From Accumulibacter sp. (GTDB taxonomy: Bacteria > Pseudomonadota > Gammaproteobacteria > Burkholderiales > Rhodocyclaceae): a stretch of DNA of 9,369 nt. Shown here one piece after another: positions 1 through 8,330 of the stretch (its first letter is position 1; each line of letters begins with the position of its first letter). Location of the stretch: positions 1-9,369 of the forward strand of contig JAISQQ010000341.1 in the NCBI GenBank assembly GCA_031274075.1. Reading direction: 5' to 3'. Under the pieces are notes generated by a model. The model searched no databases. It was not told where the DNA came from and saw only the letters and a program-made list of their open reading frames with translations. The position numbers and the translations under genes were made by a program.

Positions 1-230
1 GGCTCCTTGCCGGAGATCTGGTTGATGACCCCGAACAGGCTGGTTTCGATGAATTCGATCAGCCCCTCGAACATCTGCGCCTTGCTGGCGAAATGGCGGT
101 ACAGCGCCGCTTCCGAGCAATTCAGCCGGGCCGCCAGGGCCGCCGTGGTGATTTTTTCCCCCTTGGGGTTTTCGAGCATTGCGGCCAGCGTTTGCAGAAT
201 CTGCAATCGTCTTTCACCCGGTTTGACCAT
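1..230 (-). CDS. slmA: SlmA nucleoid occlusion factor, N-terminal part (cut by window edge)
   Basis: TetR-family DNA-binding protein. In the known family SlmA binds palindromic sites over the nucleoid and blocks FtsZ ring assembly there. Only the first 76 residues are in the window. Residues 27-50 ([21 protein letters not shown]) are the helix-turn-helix and match the SlmA signature [15 protein letters not shown] closely. They are followed by FEGLIEFIE, as in E. coli SlmA. The ATG at 230-228 has an AGGAG 7 nt upstream on the minus strand. It lies 67 nt downstream of the HAD gene, so it is probably cotranscribed with argB and that gene; a weak GATAAT at 270-265 could be part of a private promoter, but I see no good -35. 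Identification is by motif recall; the C-terminal dimerisation domain is not visible. Confidence 0.88.
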   Translation of the reverse strand, partial: MVKPGERRLQILQTLAAMLENPKGEKITTAALAARLNCSEAALYRHFASKAQMFEGLIEFIETSLFGVINQISGKE

Positions 231-297
231 GTTGACACTCCTGACGACGTTCTTGAGGTGATCGATTATCTGGCTGGGTGAGAAGTGAAAAAAGCGC

Positions 298-2084
<1,787 letters not shown>

Positions 2085-2690
2085 CTAAAGCACCGGGCAT
2101 CCCGCTTCCTTGAGCAGCTCGCAGAGCGCGATCAGCGGCAGGCCGATCAGGGCGTTCGGGTCGTCCCCCTGCATGCGGGCGATGATGGCGATGCCGAGCC
2201 CCTCGGATTTCGCGGCGCCCGCGCAGTCGTAGGGCTGTTCGCGGCGAAGGTAGTTCTCGATTTCCTCGTCGCTCAAATCGCGGAAAGTGACCAGGGTCGG
2301 AACGCCGCGTATCCGCGCCTGCCCGGTGCGGGCGTCGAGCAGGCACAGTCCGGTGAAAAAATTGACCGTCCGGCCGCGCATCGCGCGCAGTTGCCCGACC
2401 GCCTTGTCGTGCGTTCCCGGCTTGCCGTAGGCTTGGCCGTCGAGGACGGCGACCTGGTCGCCGCCGATGACGAGCGCTTCGGGGAAAAGCGGCGCGGCGG
2501 CGCGCGCCTTGGCTTCGGAGAGTCTCAGCGCGGTGTCTTCCGGCGCCTCGCCCGGCAGCGGCGCTTCGTCGCAGCGGGGATTGGCCGTGGCGAAGGGAAG
2601 TCCGAGCCGGGCGAGCAATTCGCGCCGGAACGGCGAGGTCGAGGCCAGGACGATTGGTCTGCGGGTCACGGCGGGAGCGGCGAAAACCAC
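2085..2690 (-). CDS. yceF: Maf-family nucleotide pyrophosphatase, YceF subgroup (7-methyl-GTP pyrophosphatase)
   Basis: Cytoplasmic house-cleaning enzyme that hydrolyses a non-canonical nucleoside triphosphate to the monophosphate and pyrophosphate; the E. coli YceF subgroup prefers 7-methyl-GTP. Seen: [12 protein letters not shown] at 15-26 (phosphate-binding S-T-S-P-x-R-R), CDE at 40-42, [11 protein letters not shown] at 75-85 with catalytic D78, GKP at 89-91, FFTGLCLLD, and the C-terminal KSEGLGIAI.....[11 protein letters not shown] typical of YceF. Length 201 residues against about 194 in E. coli. The start is uncertain: GTG at 2690, or GTG at 2669 ([10 protein letters not shown]..), which fits the family length better. 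Neither has a clear Shine-Dalgarno. In many betaproteobacteria this gene is divergent from yceD-rpmF-plsX, as here. Confidence 0.92.
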   Translation of the reverse strand: MVFAAPAVTRRPIVLASTSPFRRELLARLGLPFATANPRCDEAPLPGEAPEDTALRLSEAKARAAAPLFPEALVIGGDQVAVLDGQAYGKPGTHDKAVGQLRAMRGRTVNFFTGLCLLDARTGQARIRGVPTLVTFRDLSDEEIENYLRREQPYDCAGAAKSEGLGIAIIARMQGDDPNALIGLPLIALCELLKEAGCPVL

Positions 2691-2728
2691 GGTGTTTTCG
2701 CGGCAAAAAAAGTGAAAAAATCCAGGGG

Positions 2729-2761
2729 CTTGCGTGATGCTTGCGTGATGGTCACGTGATG
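2729..2761. promoter_or_regulatory. three 11-bp iterons in the maf/yceD divergent region (possible operator)
   Basis: cttgcgtgatg occurs twice back to back (2729-2739, 2740-2750), followed by a degenerate third copy gtcacgtgatg (2751-2761, 8/11 matches) that contains the palindrome tcacgtga. An 11-bp period puts the copies on one face of the helix. The array lies 15 nt upstream of the predicted yceD -35 and about 40 nt upstream of the maf start, a natural place for a regulator controlling both directions. No regulator is identified. Confidence 0.45.
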
Positions 2762-2776
2762 GTTTTGGGCGCGGCT

Positions 2777-2805
2777 TTGACTTCGGGGAACAAAGATAAT
2801 ATCAT
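2777..2805 (+). promoter_or_regulatory. predicted sigma-70 promoter for yceD-rpmF-plsX
   Basis: TTGACT (2777-2782, 5/6 to consensus), 17-nt spacer, TATCAT (2800-2805, 5/6). The expected transcription start, about 7 nt beyond, is near 2812, only about 3 nt before the yceD ATG at 2815. Overlapping AT-rich hexamers (GATAAT 2795, TAATAT 2797) give poorer spacing. Confidence 0.55.
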
Positions 2806-2814
2806 GCGCGCCTT

Positions 2815-3300
2815 ATGTCGCAAGGGGTGATCATTGACAGCCTGGCCTTTGCGCGGGAAGGTGCTTGCTTGCAGGGCAGCTTGCCGGTAGCCGGTCTGGC
2901 GCGAGTGCTCGACCTGTTGACCGCTCCGGCCGGCGATCTTGTTTACCGCGTGCAGGGGCGGATGGGGCCGCGCAGCAGGCCGCAGCTGATCCTGGAAGTC
3001 GATGGTGTGTTGTCCGTGTGTTGCCAGCGCTGCCTCGAAGGAATTGGCTATCCGGTCAGGATTCGCAGCCTGCTGGAATTGGTCAAGGATGAAGGGGAAT
3101 TGACGCAGGAGGAAATCGAGGACGATTCGAAGGATTTCCTCACGGCGCAAAAAGAACTCGATGTCCTGGCGTTGATCGAAGACGAGATCATTCTCGATCT
3201 TCCCGCGGCGCCACGTCACGAAAATTGTGTATTGCCCGACGCGGGCGGGCGTTCGGAGAAGTTTTCTCCTTTCGCCGTGCTGAAGGGCAGGGTGCAGTGA
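2815..3300 (+). CDS. yceD: YceD / DUF177 family protein (large ribosomal RNA accumulation protein)
   Basis: 161 residues, soluble. YceD-family proteins are linked to 23S rRNA accumulation in plants and bacteria and are nearly always encoded just upstream of rpmF, as here. The family cysteine region [14 protein letters not shown] is at 68-81 (C69, C70, C73), followed by an acidic C-terminal half ([18 protein letters not shown]) and the conserved [15 protein letters not shown] segment. No signal peptide or membrane segment. The ATG at 2815 has no Shine-Dalgarno; a second ATG at 2804 is out of frame. With the predicted promoter the mRNA would be essentially leaderless. rpmF starts 22 nt after the stop, so the two are cotranscribed. 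The biochemical activity is not established. Confidence 0.9.
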   Translation: MSQGVIIDSLAFAREGACLQGSLPVAGLARVLDLLTAPAGDLVYRVQGRMGPRSRPQLILEVDGVLSVCCQRCLEGIGYPVRIRSLLELVKDEGELTQEEIEDDSKDFLTAQKELDVLALIEDEIILDLPAAPRHENCVLPDAGGRSEKFSPFAVLKGRVQ

Positions 3301-3322
3301 ATTTGAAAATGGAGTAGGAATC

Positions 3323-3502
3323 ATGGCCGTTCAACAGAACAAGCAATCCCCGTCCAAGCGCGGCATGCGCCGTTCGCATGATTTTCTGGCCAAGCCGCCG
3401 CTGGCCATCGAACCGACCACCGGCGAGGTGCATCTGCGCCACCACGTCAGCCCCACGGGCTACTATCGCGGCAAGAAGGTGGTCAAGAGTTCCGCTGAAT
3501 AA
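3323..3502 (+). CDS. rpmF: 50S ribosomal protein L32
   Basis: 59-residue basic protein of the large ribosomal subunit. It starts [22 protein letters not shown], the standard L32 beginning ([18 protein letters not shown]), and continues with the [15 protein letters not shown] ending. The zinc-binding cysteines of some L32 proteins are absent, which is normal for proteobacterial L32. GGAG at 3311-3314 and AGGA at 3316-3319 precede the ATG. It lies between yceD and plsX, the conserved link between ribosome and lipid synthesis genes. Length is normal. Confidence 0.97.
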   Translation: MAVQQNKQSPSKRGMRRSHDFLAKPPLAIEPTTGEVHLRHHVSPTGYYRGKKVVKSSAE

Positions 3503-3515
3503 GACCCTGGAACCG

Positions 3516-3556
3516 GGCAGGTTGAATCCCGTGGGTGGGAGCCTGCCTTTTCTTTT
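3516..3556 (+). terminator. terminator-like or attenuator hairpin between rpmF and plsX
   Basis: ggcagg (3516-3521) pairs with cctgcc (3542-3547), enclosing a smaller tccc/ggga stem (3527-3530/3537-3540), followed at once by ttttctttt (3548-3556). This fits an intrinsic terminator with an interrupted U-tract. It ends 11 nt before the plsX start, so it may let rpmF be expressed more strongly than the lipid genes by partial termination. Confidence 0.5.
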
Positions 3557-3567
3557 GCCTTTATTCG

Positions 3568-4590
3568 ATGACTGTCACTGTCGCCATCGACTGCATGGGC
3601 GGAGACCACGGTCCCGAGGTCACCGTGCGGGCGGCGTTGGAATTCGTGCGCCGGCACGATGACGTTCGCGCCATCCTGGTGGGCATCGAAGAAAAAATCC
3701 GGCCGTTCCTCGGCGGCGCGGACGAGCCGCGCCTGCCGATCCGGCAGGCCAGCGAGGTGGTAGCCATGGACGAATCGCCGGCGCTCGCCATTCGCGCCAA
3801 GAAGGATTCTTCCATGCGCGTGGCGCTCGACCTGGTGAAGGACGGCGAGGCCGACGCTTGCGTCTCGGCCGGCAATACCGGCGCGCTGATGGCGATTTCG
3901 CGTTTCGTGCTCAAGATGCTGCCGGGAATCGACCGCCCGGCGATCTGCGCCATCCTGCCGACCACTTCCGGCCACGTCCATGTGCTCGATCTCGGCGCCA
4001 ACGTGGATTGTTCTCCGGAGCACCTGTTGCAGTTCGCCATCATGGGCGCTTCGCTGGTCGGCGCGATCGAACACAAGGAGCGCCCGGCGGTGGGCCTGCT
4101 CAACATCGGCGCGGAAGACATCAAGGGGAACGAGGTGGTCAAGCGCGCCGCGGAACTGCTCAAGGATTCGGGGCTCAATTTCGTCGGTAACGTGGAAGGC
4201 GACGGCCTGTACAAGGGCGAGGCCGAGGTGGTCGTCTGCGACGGCTTCGTCGGCAACGTGGCGCTCAAGGTTTCCGAGGGGCTGGCGCAGATGCTGGCGG
4301 TCTTCCTGCGCCAGGAGTTTGGCCGCAACCTGCTGACCCGGCTCGCCGCGCTGATCGCCTTGCCCGCCATCCGGCATTTCAAGCGCCGCGTCGATCATCG
4401 CCGCTACAACGGCGCCAGCCTGCTGGGGCTGCGCGGCATCGTGGTGAAAAGCCACGGCTCCGCCGACGCCTTTTCCTTCGGCAACGCGCTGGATCGCGCG
4501 GCGGACGCCGTCCGCACCGGCGTCCTGGAACGTATTTCCCTGCGCGTGGCCCAGCAGGCGCGGCAGCAAGAGACTCAGGAGACAGCGTAG
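3568..4590 (+). CDS. plsX: phosphate acyltransferase PlsX
   Basis: Peripheral membrane enzyme converting acyl-ACP and phosphate to acyl-phosphate, the acyl donor for PlsY in phospholipid synthesis. 340 residues, usual family length. Seen: [12 protein letters not shown] at 5-16, SAGNTGALM at 100-108, DLGANVDC at 141-148, [17 protein letters not shown] around 223-234, and [20 protein letters not shown] near the C-terminus. The ATG at 3568 is chosen because the protein then begins [13 protein letters not shown] like other PlsX proteins; an in-frame GTG at 3535 lies in the hairpin loop. No Shine-Dalgarno precedes the ATG, only a pyrimidine-rich tract. The gene follows rpmF and runs into fabH with 1 nt between. 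Confidence 0.96.
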   Translation: MTVTVAIDCMGGDHGPEVTVRAALEFVRRHDDVRAILVGIEEKIRPFLGGADEPRLPIRQASEVVAMDESPALAIRAKKDSSMRVALDLVKDGEADACVSAGNTGALMAISRFVLKMLPGIDRPAICAILPTTSGHVHVLDLGANVDCSPEHLLQFAIMGASLVGAIEHKERPAVGLLNIGAEDIKGNEVVKRAAELLKDSGLNFVGNVEGDGLYKGEAEVVVCDGFVGNVALKVSEGLAQMLAVFLRQEFGRNLLTRLAALIALPAIRHFKRRVDHRRYNGASLLGLRGIVVKSHGSADAFSFGNALDRAADAVRTGVLERISLRVAQQARQQETQETA

Positions 4591-4591
4591 T

Positions 4592-5551
4592 ATGTATGCC
4601 CGTATCACAGGCGTCGGCGGCTACTTGCCGGGATCGCCGGTGAGCAATGACGATCTCGTCCGGCGCGGCGTCGCCACCAGCGACGAGTGGATCGCCACCC
4701 GTACCGGAATCCGCGCGCGCCATCTGGCCGAGGGCGCTTGCGCGAGTTCCGATCTCGCCCTCGAAGCCAGCCGCCGCGCGCTCGAAGCCGCGGGGATGGC
4801 GGCTTCCGGACTCGATTTGATCATCGTCGCCACGACTACGCCGGACTTCATCTTTCCGAGCACGGCGTGTCTGCTGCAGGGGAAGCTCGGCAATGCCGGC
4901 GCCATGGCCTTCGACGTGCAGGCGGTGTGCGGCGGCTTCGTGTATGCGCTCAACGTTGCCGAAAAGTTCATCCGCTCCGGCAGCCACAAGACGGCGCTGG
5001 TCGTCGGGGCGGACGTCTTCTCGCGTATTCTGGACTGGCGGGATCGCGCTACCTGCGTGCTGTTCGGCGATGGCGCGGGCGCCGTCGTGCTCACGGCTTC
5101 CGACGCGCCCGGGATAATCGCCACGGCGGCGCGCGCCGACGGTTCGCGGCATGGTATTCTTGCGGTCGCGGGACAGGTTTGCGGTGGGCAGGTTTGCGGC
5201 GATCCGTTCGTGCGCATGGACGGTCAGGCCGTTTTCAAGTTCGCCGTGCGTGTCATGTCCGAAATCGCCCTCGAATGCTGCGACGCCGCGGGCATTTCGC
5301 CATCCGCAATCGATTGGCTGGTTCCGCACCAGGCCAATATCCGCATCATCGAATCGACGGCCAAAAAGCTGGGGCTGTCCATGGACAAGATCGTGGTGAC
5401 GGTGGATCGTCACGGCAACACTTCGGCGGCTTCCATTCCGCTGGCGCTGGACGCGGCGGTTCGCGACGGACGCATCCGGCGCGGACAGAAAGTCATGCTC
5501 GAAGGCGTGGGCGCGGGAGTTACCTGGGGCGCTGTCCTGCTCCAGTACTAG
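4592..5551 (+). CDS. fabH: beta-ketoacyl-ACP synthase III FabH
   Basis: Initiating condensing enzyme of type II fatty acid synthesis; joins acetyl-CoA with malonyl-ACP to give acetoacetyl-ACP. 319 residues (E. coli 317). The catalytic triad is visible: C113 in QAVCGG, H246 in [10 protein letters not shown]276 in HGNTSAAS, matching E. coli C112/H244/N274. The opening [12 protein letters not shown] and [10 protein letters not shown] at 31-40 are typical. AGGAGA at 4577-4582, inside the end of plsX, serves the ATG. A small internal duplication gives [10 protein letters not shown] at about residues 194-203 (5174-5200). It is 1 nt downstream of plsX and 11 nt upstream of fabD, hence one transcript. 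Confidence 0.97.
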   Translation: MYARITGVGGYLPGSPVSNDDLVRRGVATSDEWIATRTGIRARHLAEGACASSDLALEASRRALEAAGMAASGLDLIIVATTTPDFIFPSTACLLQGKLGNAGAMAFDVQAVCGGFVYALNVAEKFIRSGSHKTALVVGADVFSRILDWRDRATCVLFGDGAGAVVLTASDAPGIIATAARADGSRHGILAVAGQVCGGQVCGDPFVRMDGQAVFKFAVRVMSEIALECCDAAGISPSAIDWLVPHQANIRIIESTAKKLGLSMDKIVVTVDRHGNTSAASIPLALDAAVRDGRIRRGQKVMLEGVGAGVTWGAVLLQY

Positions 5552-5562
5552 AAGGAGAGAAT

Positions 5563-6501
5563 ATGGCTTTCGCATTCGTGTTTCCAGGGCAGGGCTCCCA
5601 GTCGGTCGGGATGATGAACGCCTATGGCGATCCGGCGGTGGTGCTTTCCACCTTCGACGAAGCCTGCGAGGCGCTGAACCAGGACTTGTGGCAGCTCGTC
5701 GTCGAAGGGCCGGCGGAACTGCTGGCCCAGACCGTCAATACGCAGCCGCTGATGTTGACCGCGGCGATCGCCGCGTATCGCCTGTGGCTGGAGAAGGGCG
5801 GCCGGCCGCCTTCGGTGGTGGCCGGGCACAGCCTGGGCGAGTACTCGGCGCTGGTGGCCGCCGGGGTGATCGATTTCAAGGACGCCGTTCCCTTGGTGCG
5901 CCTGCGCGCGATCGCCATGCAGGAGGCCGTTCCGCTCGGAACCGGGGCGATGGCGGCGATTCTCAACCTGGACGACGACAAGATTCGCGAGGCCTGCGCC
6001 GAGGCCGAGGCCGAAGTCGGCGAAGGGCAGGTCGTCGAGCCGGTCAATTTCAACGGCCCCGGGCAGACGGTGATCGCCGGCCACAAGGCCGCCGTCGGGC
6101 GCGCCTGCGAGGGCTGCAAGGCGCGCGGCGCGAAACGCGCCGTGCCGCTGCCGGTCTCCGCGCCCTTTCATTCCTCGCTGATCCGTCCCGCGGCGGACAG
6201 GCTGGCGGCGCGCTTGGCCGAGCTCGATTTCAAGGCGCCGCTCATCCCGCTGGTCAACAACGTCGACGTCGCCATCGAGACCGATCCGGCGAGGATCAAG
6301 GACGCGCTGGTTCGCCAGGCTTATTCGCCCGTGCGCTGGGTCGAAACCATGCGCAAGATCGCCTCGATGGGGATCACCCAGGTCGCCGAATGCGGTCCCG
6401 GCAAGGTGCTTGCCGGCCTCGCCAAGCGCTGCGCCGACGGCGTCGACGGCATCGCCCTGTGCGACGCCGCCGCGATCGAAGCCAACCTCAACCTGGAGTA
6501 A
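5563..6501 (+). CDS. fabD: malonyl-CoA:ACP transacylase FabD
   Basis: Transfers malonyl from CoA to ACP, supplying the extender for FabH and FabF. 312 residues, normal length. Seen: FVFPGQGSQSVGM at 5-17 (oxyanion-hole GQGSQ 9-13), nucleophile S90 in GHSLGEY, H203 in SAPFHSS, VNFNGPGQTVIAG, and the C-terminal ECGPGKVLAGL. The frame stays open far upstream into fabH, but homology begins at the ATG at 5563, which has GAAGGAGAG just upstream. Start of fabG is 3 nt after the stop. Confidence 0.97.
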   Translation: MAFAFVFPGQGSQSVGMMNAYGDPAVVLSTFDEACEALNQDLWQLVVEGPAELLAQTVNTQPLMLTAAIAAYRLWLEKGGRPPSVVAGHSLGEYSALVAAGVIDFKDAVPLVRLRAIAMQEAVPLGTGAMAAILNLDDDKIREACAEAEAEVGEGQVVEPVNFNGPGQTVIAGHKAAVGRACEGCKARGAKRAVPLPVSAPFHSSLIRPAADRLAARLAELDFKAPLIPLVNNVDVAIETDPARIKDALVRQAYSPVRWVETMRKIASMGITQVAECGPGKVLAGLAKRCADGVDGIALCDAAAIEANLNLE

Positions 6502-6504
6502 GCC

Positions 6505-7248
6505 ATGTATCTGAAAGATAAAACCGTACTCGTCACCGGCGCCGCGCAAGGCATCGGCGTGGCGATCGCGCGCGAACTCGGCCGTCACGGCGCGACGGTC
6601 GTGGGCACCGACATCAACGAAAAGAACGCGCAGCGCATCGACGCGGCGCTGGCCGAGGCCGGGATTCCAGGGCGCGGCCTGGTCATGGACGTGCGCGACC
6701 CGGCCCAGATCGAAGCGGGAATCGCGCTGTCCGAGAAGGAATACGGCGGCCTTTACGCGCTGGTCAACAACGCCGGAATCACGCGCGACAACCTGGCGAT
6801 GCGCATGAAGGACGAGGAATGGGACGCGGTGATCGACACCAATCTCAAGGCCGTCTTCCGCCTGTGCCGCGCGGTGGTGCGCGGCATGATGAAGGCGCGT
6901 GACGGGCGCATCATCAACATCGCCTCGGTGGTCGGCTACGCCGGCAACGCCGGGCAGGCCAACTACTGCGCGTCGAAGGCGGGCGTGGCCGGCATGTCGC
7001 GCGCGCTGGCGCGCGAGCTGGGCAGCCGGAACATTACCGTCAACTGCGTGGCGCCTGGGTTCATCGACACCGACATGACCAAGGTGCTGGAAGAAAAACA
7101 GCGCGCGGCGCTGGCGGCCAGCGTCCCGCTCGGGCGGCTCGGCCAGCCCGAGGACGTCGCCGCAGCCGTGGCTTTCCTGGCCTCGCCCGGAGGCGCCTAC
7201 ATCTCCGGCGCGACGATCCACGTCAACGGCGGCATGTACATGAGTTGA
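6505..7248 (+). CDS. fabG: 3-oxoacyl-ACP reductase FabG
   Basis: NADPH-dependent short-chain dehydrogenase reducing beta-ketoacyl-ACP to beta-hydroxyacyl-ACP. 247 residues. Seen: nucleotide-binding TGAAQGIG at 11-18, NNAGITRDNL with the conserved Asn, catalytic S141 (IASVVG), Y154 and K158 (NYCASKAG), PGFIDTDM, and the C-terminal ISGATIHVNGGMYMS of true FabG proteins. GGAG at the end of fabD, a few nt before the ATG, is the ribosome site. The opening MYLKDKTVLVTGAA is slightly unlike E. coli but within family range. Last gene of the tight plsX-fabG group; 118 nt separate it from acpP. Confidence 0.96.
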   Translation: MYLKDKTVLVTGAAQGIGVAIARELGRHGATVVGTDINEKNAQRIDAALAEAGIPGRGLVMDVRDPAQIEAGIALSEKEYGGLYALVNNAGITRDNLAMRMKDEEWDAVIDTNLKAVFRLCRAVVRGMMKARDGRIINIASVVGYAGNAGQANYCASKAGVAGMSRALARELGSRNITVNCVAPGFIDTDMTKVLEEKQRAALAASVPLGRLGQPEDVAAAVAFLASPGGAYISGATIHVNGGMYMS

Positions 7249-7290
7249 TTCCGCCGGGGCAGGGCGGACGAGCGCCGGTTCGTTCGCCGC

Positions 7291-7321
7291 TTGCTAAGAG
7301 CCGGCGAGAGTTTGCTAGAAT
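7291..7321 (+). promoter_or_regulatory. predicted extended -10 promoter for acpP
   Basis: TAGAAT at 7316-7321 is preceded by TGC (7313-7315), giving an extended -10 (TGnTAGAAT). A possible -35, TTGCTA at 7291-7296, is 19 nt upstream, a little long. A separate strong acpP promoter is usual because ACP is needed in great excess over the Fab enzymes. The duplicated unit begins 1 nt after this -10, so the second acpP did not inherit it. Confidence 0.5.
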
Positions 7322-7830
7322 GCGTCAGATTTGCTTTTACCCATGAACCTACAAAGGAGTCTCTTGATGGAAAACATCGAACAACGTGTCAAAAAGATCG
7401 TTGCGGAACAACTGGGGGTGAATGAAGCCGACATCAAGAACGAATCTTCATTTGTTGACGATCTCGGCGCGGATTCCTTGGATACCGTTGAACTGGTCAT
7501 GGCGCTGGAAGAAGAATTCGAATGCGAGATTCCGGACGACGAAGCTGAAAAGATCACCAGCGTCCAGCAGGCCATCGACTACGTCATCAGCCACAAAAAG
7601 TGATTCCACGGAGAATGAACTGACACGCCGCGGGGCCGGCATCCCGGCATCGCCGGTCTTGACCTCGTTTCACCGCCCGGCGACAACAGCGAACGAGCCT
7701 GGCGGACATTCTTGCGGGCCGTTCCGGGGATCGGGCGGATCACGCGCTTCGGCGTTTCCTCGTTCCCGGCCCGGATGGCCGGCGAGGCAGGGAATTTCGA
7801 GCTTACGCAATACCTTCCGGCGCGGGATGC
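7322..7830 (+). repeat. tandem duplication, unit 1 (acpP leader, acpP copy 1, fabF fragment)
   Basis: This stretch aligns end to end with 7831-8330: leader from gcgtcag, the acpP gene, the acpP-fabF spacer, and about 72 codons of fabF. The offset is 508 nt across acpP and 500 nt after an 8-bp insertion in unit 1. Identity by hand is about 88% over acpP (28 differences in 237 nt) and about 80% over 7741-7836 of the fabF part. The duplication is therefore not recent and not an assembly echo. Confidence 0.93.
7367..7603 (+). CDS. acpP: acyl carrier protein, copy 1 (canonical)
   Basis: 78-residue acidic acyl carrier protein that holds growing acyl chains on a 4'-phosphopantetheine arm. The attachment serine is S37 in [18 protein letters not shown], identical to the classical motif. 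The start [18 protein letters not shown] and end [12 protein letters not shown] fit AcpP. AAAGGAG at 7353-7359 precedes ATG 7367 by 7 nt. An in-frame ATG at 7343 would overlap that ribosome site and is out of frame in copy 2, so it is not used. All acidic residues of helices II and III (D39, E42, E48-50, E52, E61) are kept, which marks this as the housekeeping ACP. It follows the predicted promoter directly. Confidence 0.97.
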   Translation: MENIEQRVKKIVAEQLGVNEADIKNESSFVDDLGADSLDTVELVMALEEEFECEIPDDEAEKITSVQQAIDYVISHKK

Positions 7831-7836
7831 GCGTCG
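7620..7836 (+). pseudogene. fabF 5' remnant, frameshifted
   Basis: Homologous to the first ~72 codons of the intact fabF (8128-8336), including its ribosome site (cacggagaatgaa) and a CTG where fabF has TTG. Frame is destroyed by an exact 8-bp tandem repeat ccggcatc-ccggcatc (7636-7651); removing one copy makes the next ~50 nt align without gaps. Further on, a 1-nt loss near 7705 and 1-nt gain near 7725 roughly cancel. Homology stops at about 7833-7836, where sequence switches to the second acpP leader; gcg at 7831-7833 is shared by both parents and may be the junction microhomology. No functional product expected. Confidence 0.9.
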
Positions 7837-8330
7837 GTTTGTTTTGCCCATGAACCTACAAAAGGAGTTTCTTAATGGAAAACATCGAGCAACGCGTCAA
7901 AAAGATCGTTGTGGAACAACTCGGCGTGAATGAAGCCGACGTCAGGAACGAATCTTCATTCATCGAAGATCTCGGCGCGGATTCCCTGAACACCGTCGAG
8001 CTGATCATGGCGCTGGAAGAAGAATTCGGCTGCGAGATTCCGGACGACGAGACGGGGAAGATCACCAGCGTCCAACAGGCCATCGACTACGTCGCCAGCC
8101 ATAAAAAGTGATTTCACGGAGAATGAATTGACACGTCGCAGAGTCGTCATCACCGGCCTTGGCGTCGTTTCGCCGGTCGGCAATACCGTCGAACAAGCCT
8201 GGCAGAACGTCCTTGCGGGCCGCTCGGGAATCGAGCGGATCACGCGCTTCGACGCCGCCTCGTTTCCGGTCCGCATCGCCGGCGAGGTGAAGGAATTCGA
8301 CGTTACGCAATATCTTCCGGCGCGGGACGC
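7831..8330 (+). repeat. tandem duplication, unit 2 (acpP leader, acpP copy 2, start of intact fabF)
   Basis: Second copy of the ~500-bp unit. It carries the 37-nt leader core (gcccatgaacctac, aaaggag), acpP copy 2, the short spacer, and continues past the unit boundary into the complete fabF. It lacks the extended -10 found before copy 1. Confidence 0.93.
7875..8111 (+). CDS. acyl carrier protein, copy 2 (diverged paralogue)
   Basis: 78-residue ACP, 67/78 identical to copy 1. S37 and the GADSL core are intact, so it should still accept phosphopantetheine. Changes from copy 1: A13V, I23V, K24R, V30I, D31E, D39N, V44I, E52G, A60T, E61G, I74A. Three remove acidic charge (D39N, E52G, E61G; E. 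coli mature positions 38, 51, 60) in the helix II-III region that docks partner enzymes; no acidic residue is gained. Codon changes are about half silent, half replacing, unusual for an ACP. The ribosome site AAAGGAG is 7 nt before the ATG, as in copy 1. No own promoter seen, so it probably depends on read-through. fabF starts 16 nt later. Either a specialised ACP or a decaying copy. Confidence 0.93.
   Translation: MENIEQRVKKIVVEQLGVNEADVRNESSFIEDLGADSLNTVELIMALEEEFGCEIPDDETGKITSVQQAIDYVASHKK

Noticed and set aside
231..297. SlmA-binding palindrome (autoregulatory site) upstream of slmA
   Set aside because: A lone gtgag occurs at 278-282 but no full palindromic GTGAGTACTCAC-like site is present.
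4687..5562. Upstream in-frame extension of fabD
   Set aside because: This part is an Arg-rich off-frame reading of fabH; FabD homology and a strong ribosome site begin at 5563.
4379..5575. 398-residue open frame on the minus strand
   Set aside because: Antisense to plsX end and fabH; composition typical of a shadow frame, no domain seen.
5548..7221. 557-residue open frame on the minus strand
   Set aside because: It lies antisense to fabD and fabG, whose catalytic motifs are complete. The protein is His/Arg/Gly-rich without recognisable motifs, as expected for a GC-rich shadow frame.
7343..7366. Earlier ATG giving an 8-residue extension of ACP copy 1
   Set aside because: It overlaps the Shine-Dalgarno, and the equivalent ATG in copy 2 (7850) is out of frame with its acpP.
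7422..7853. 143-residue open frame spanning acpP copy 1 and the fabF remnant
   Set aside because: Off-frame over acpP and carried on only because the remnant has no stop in this frame; no own start or ribosome site.
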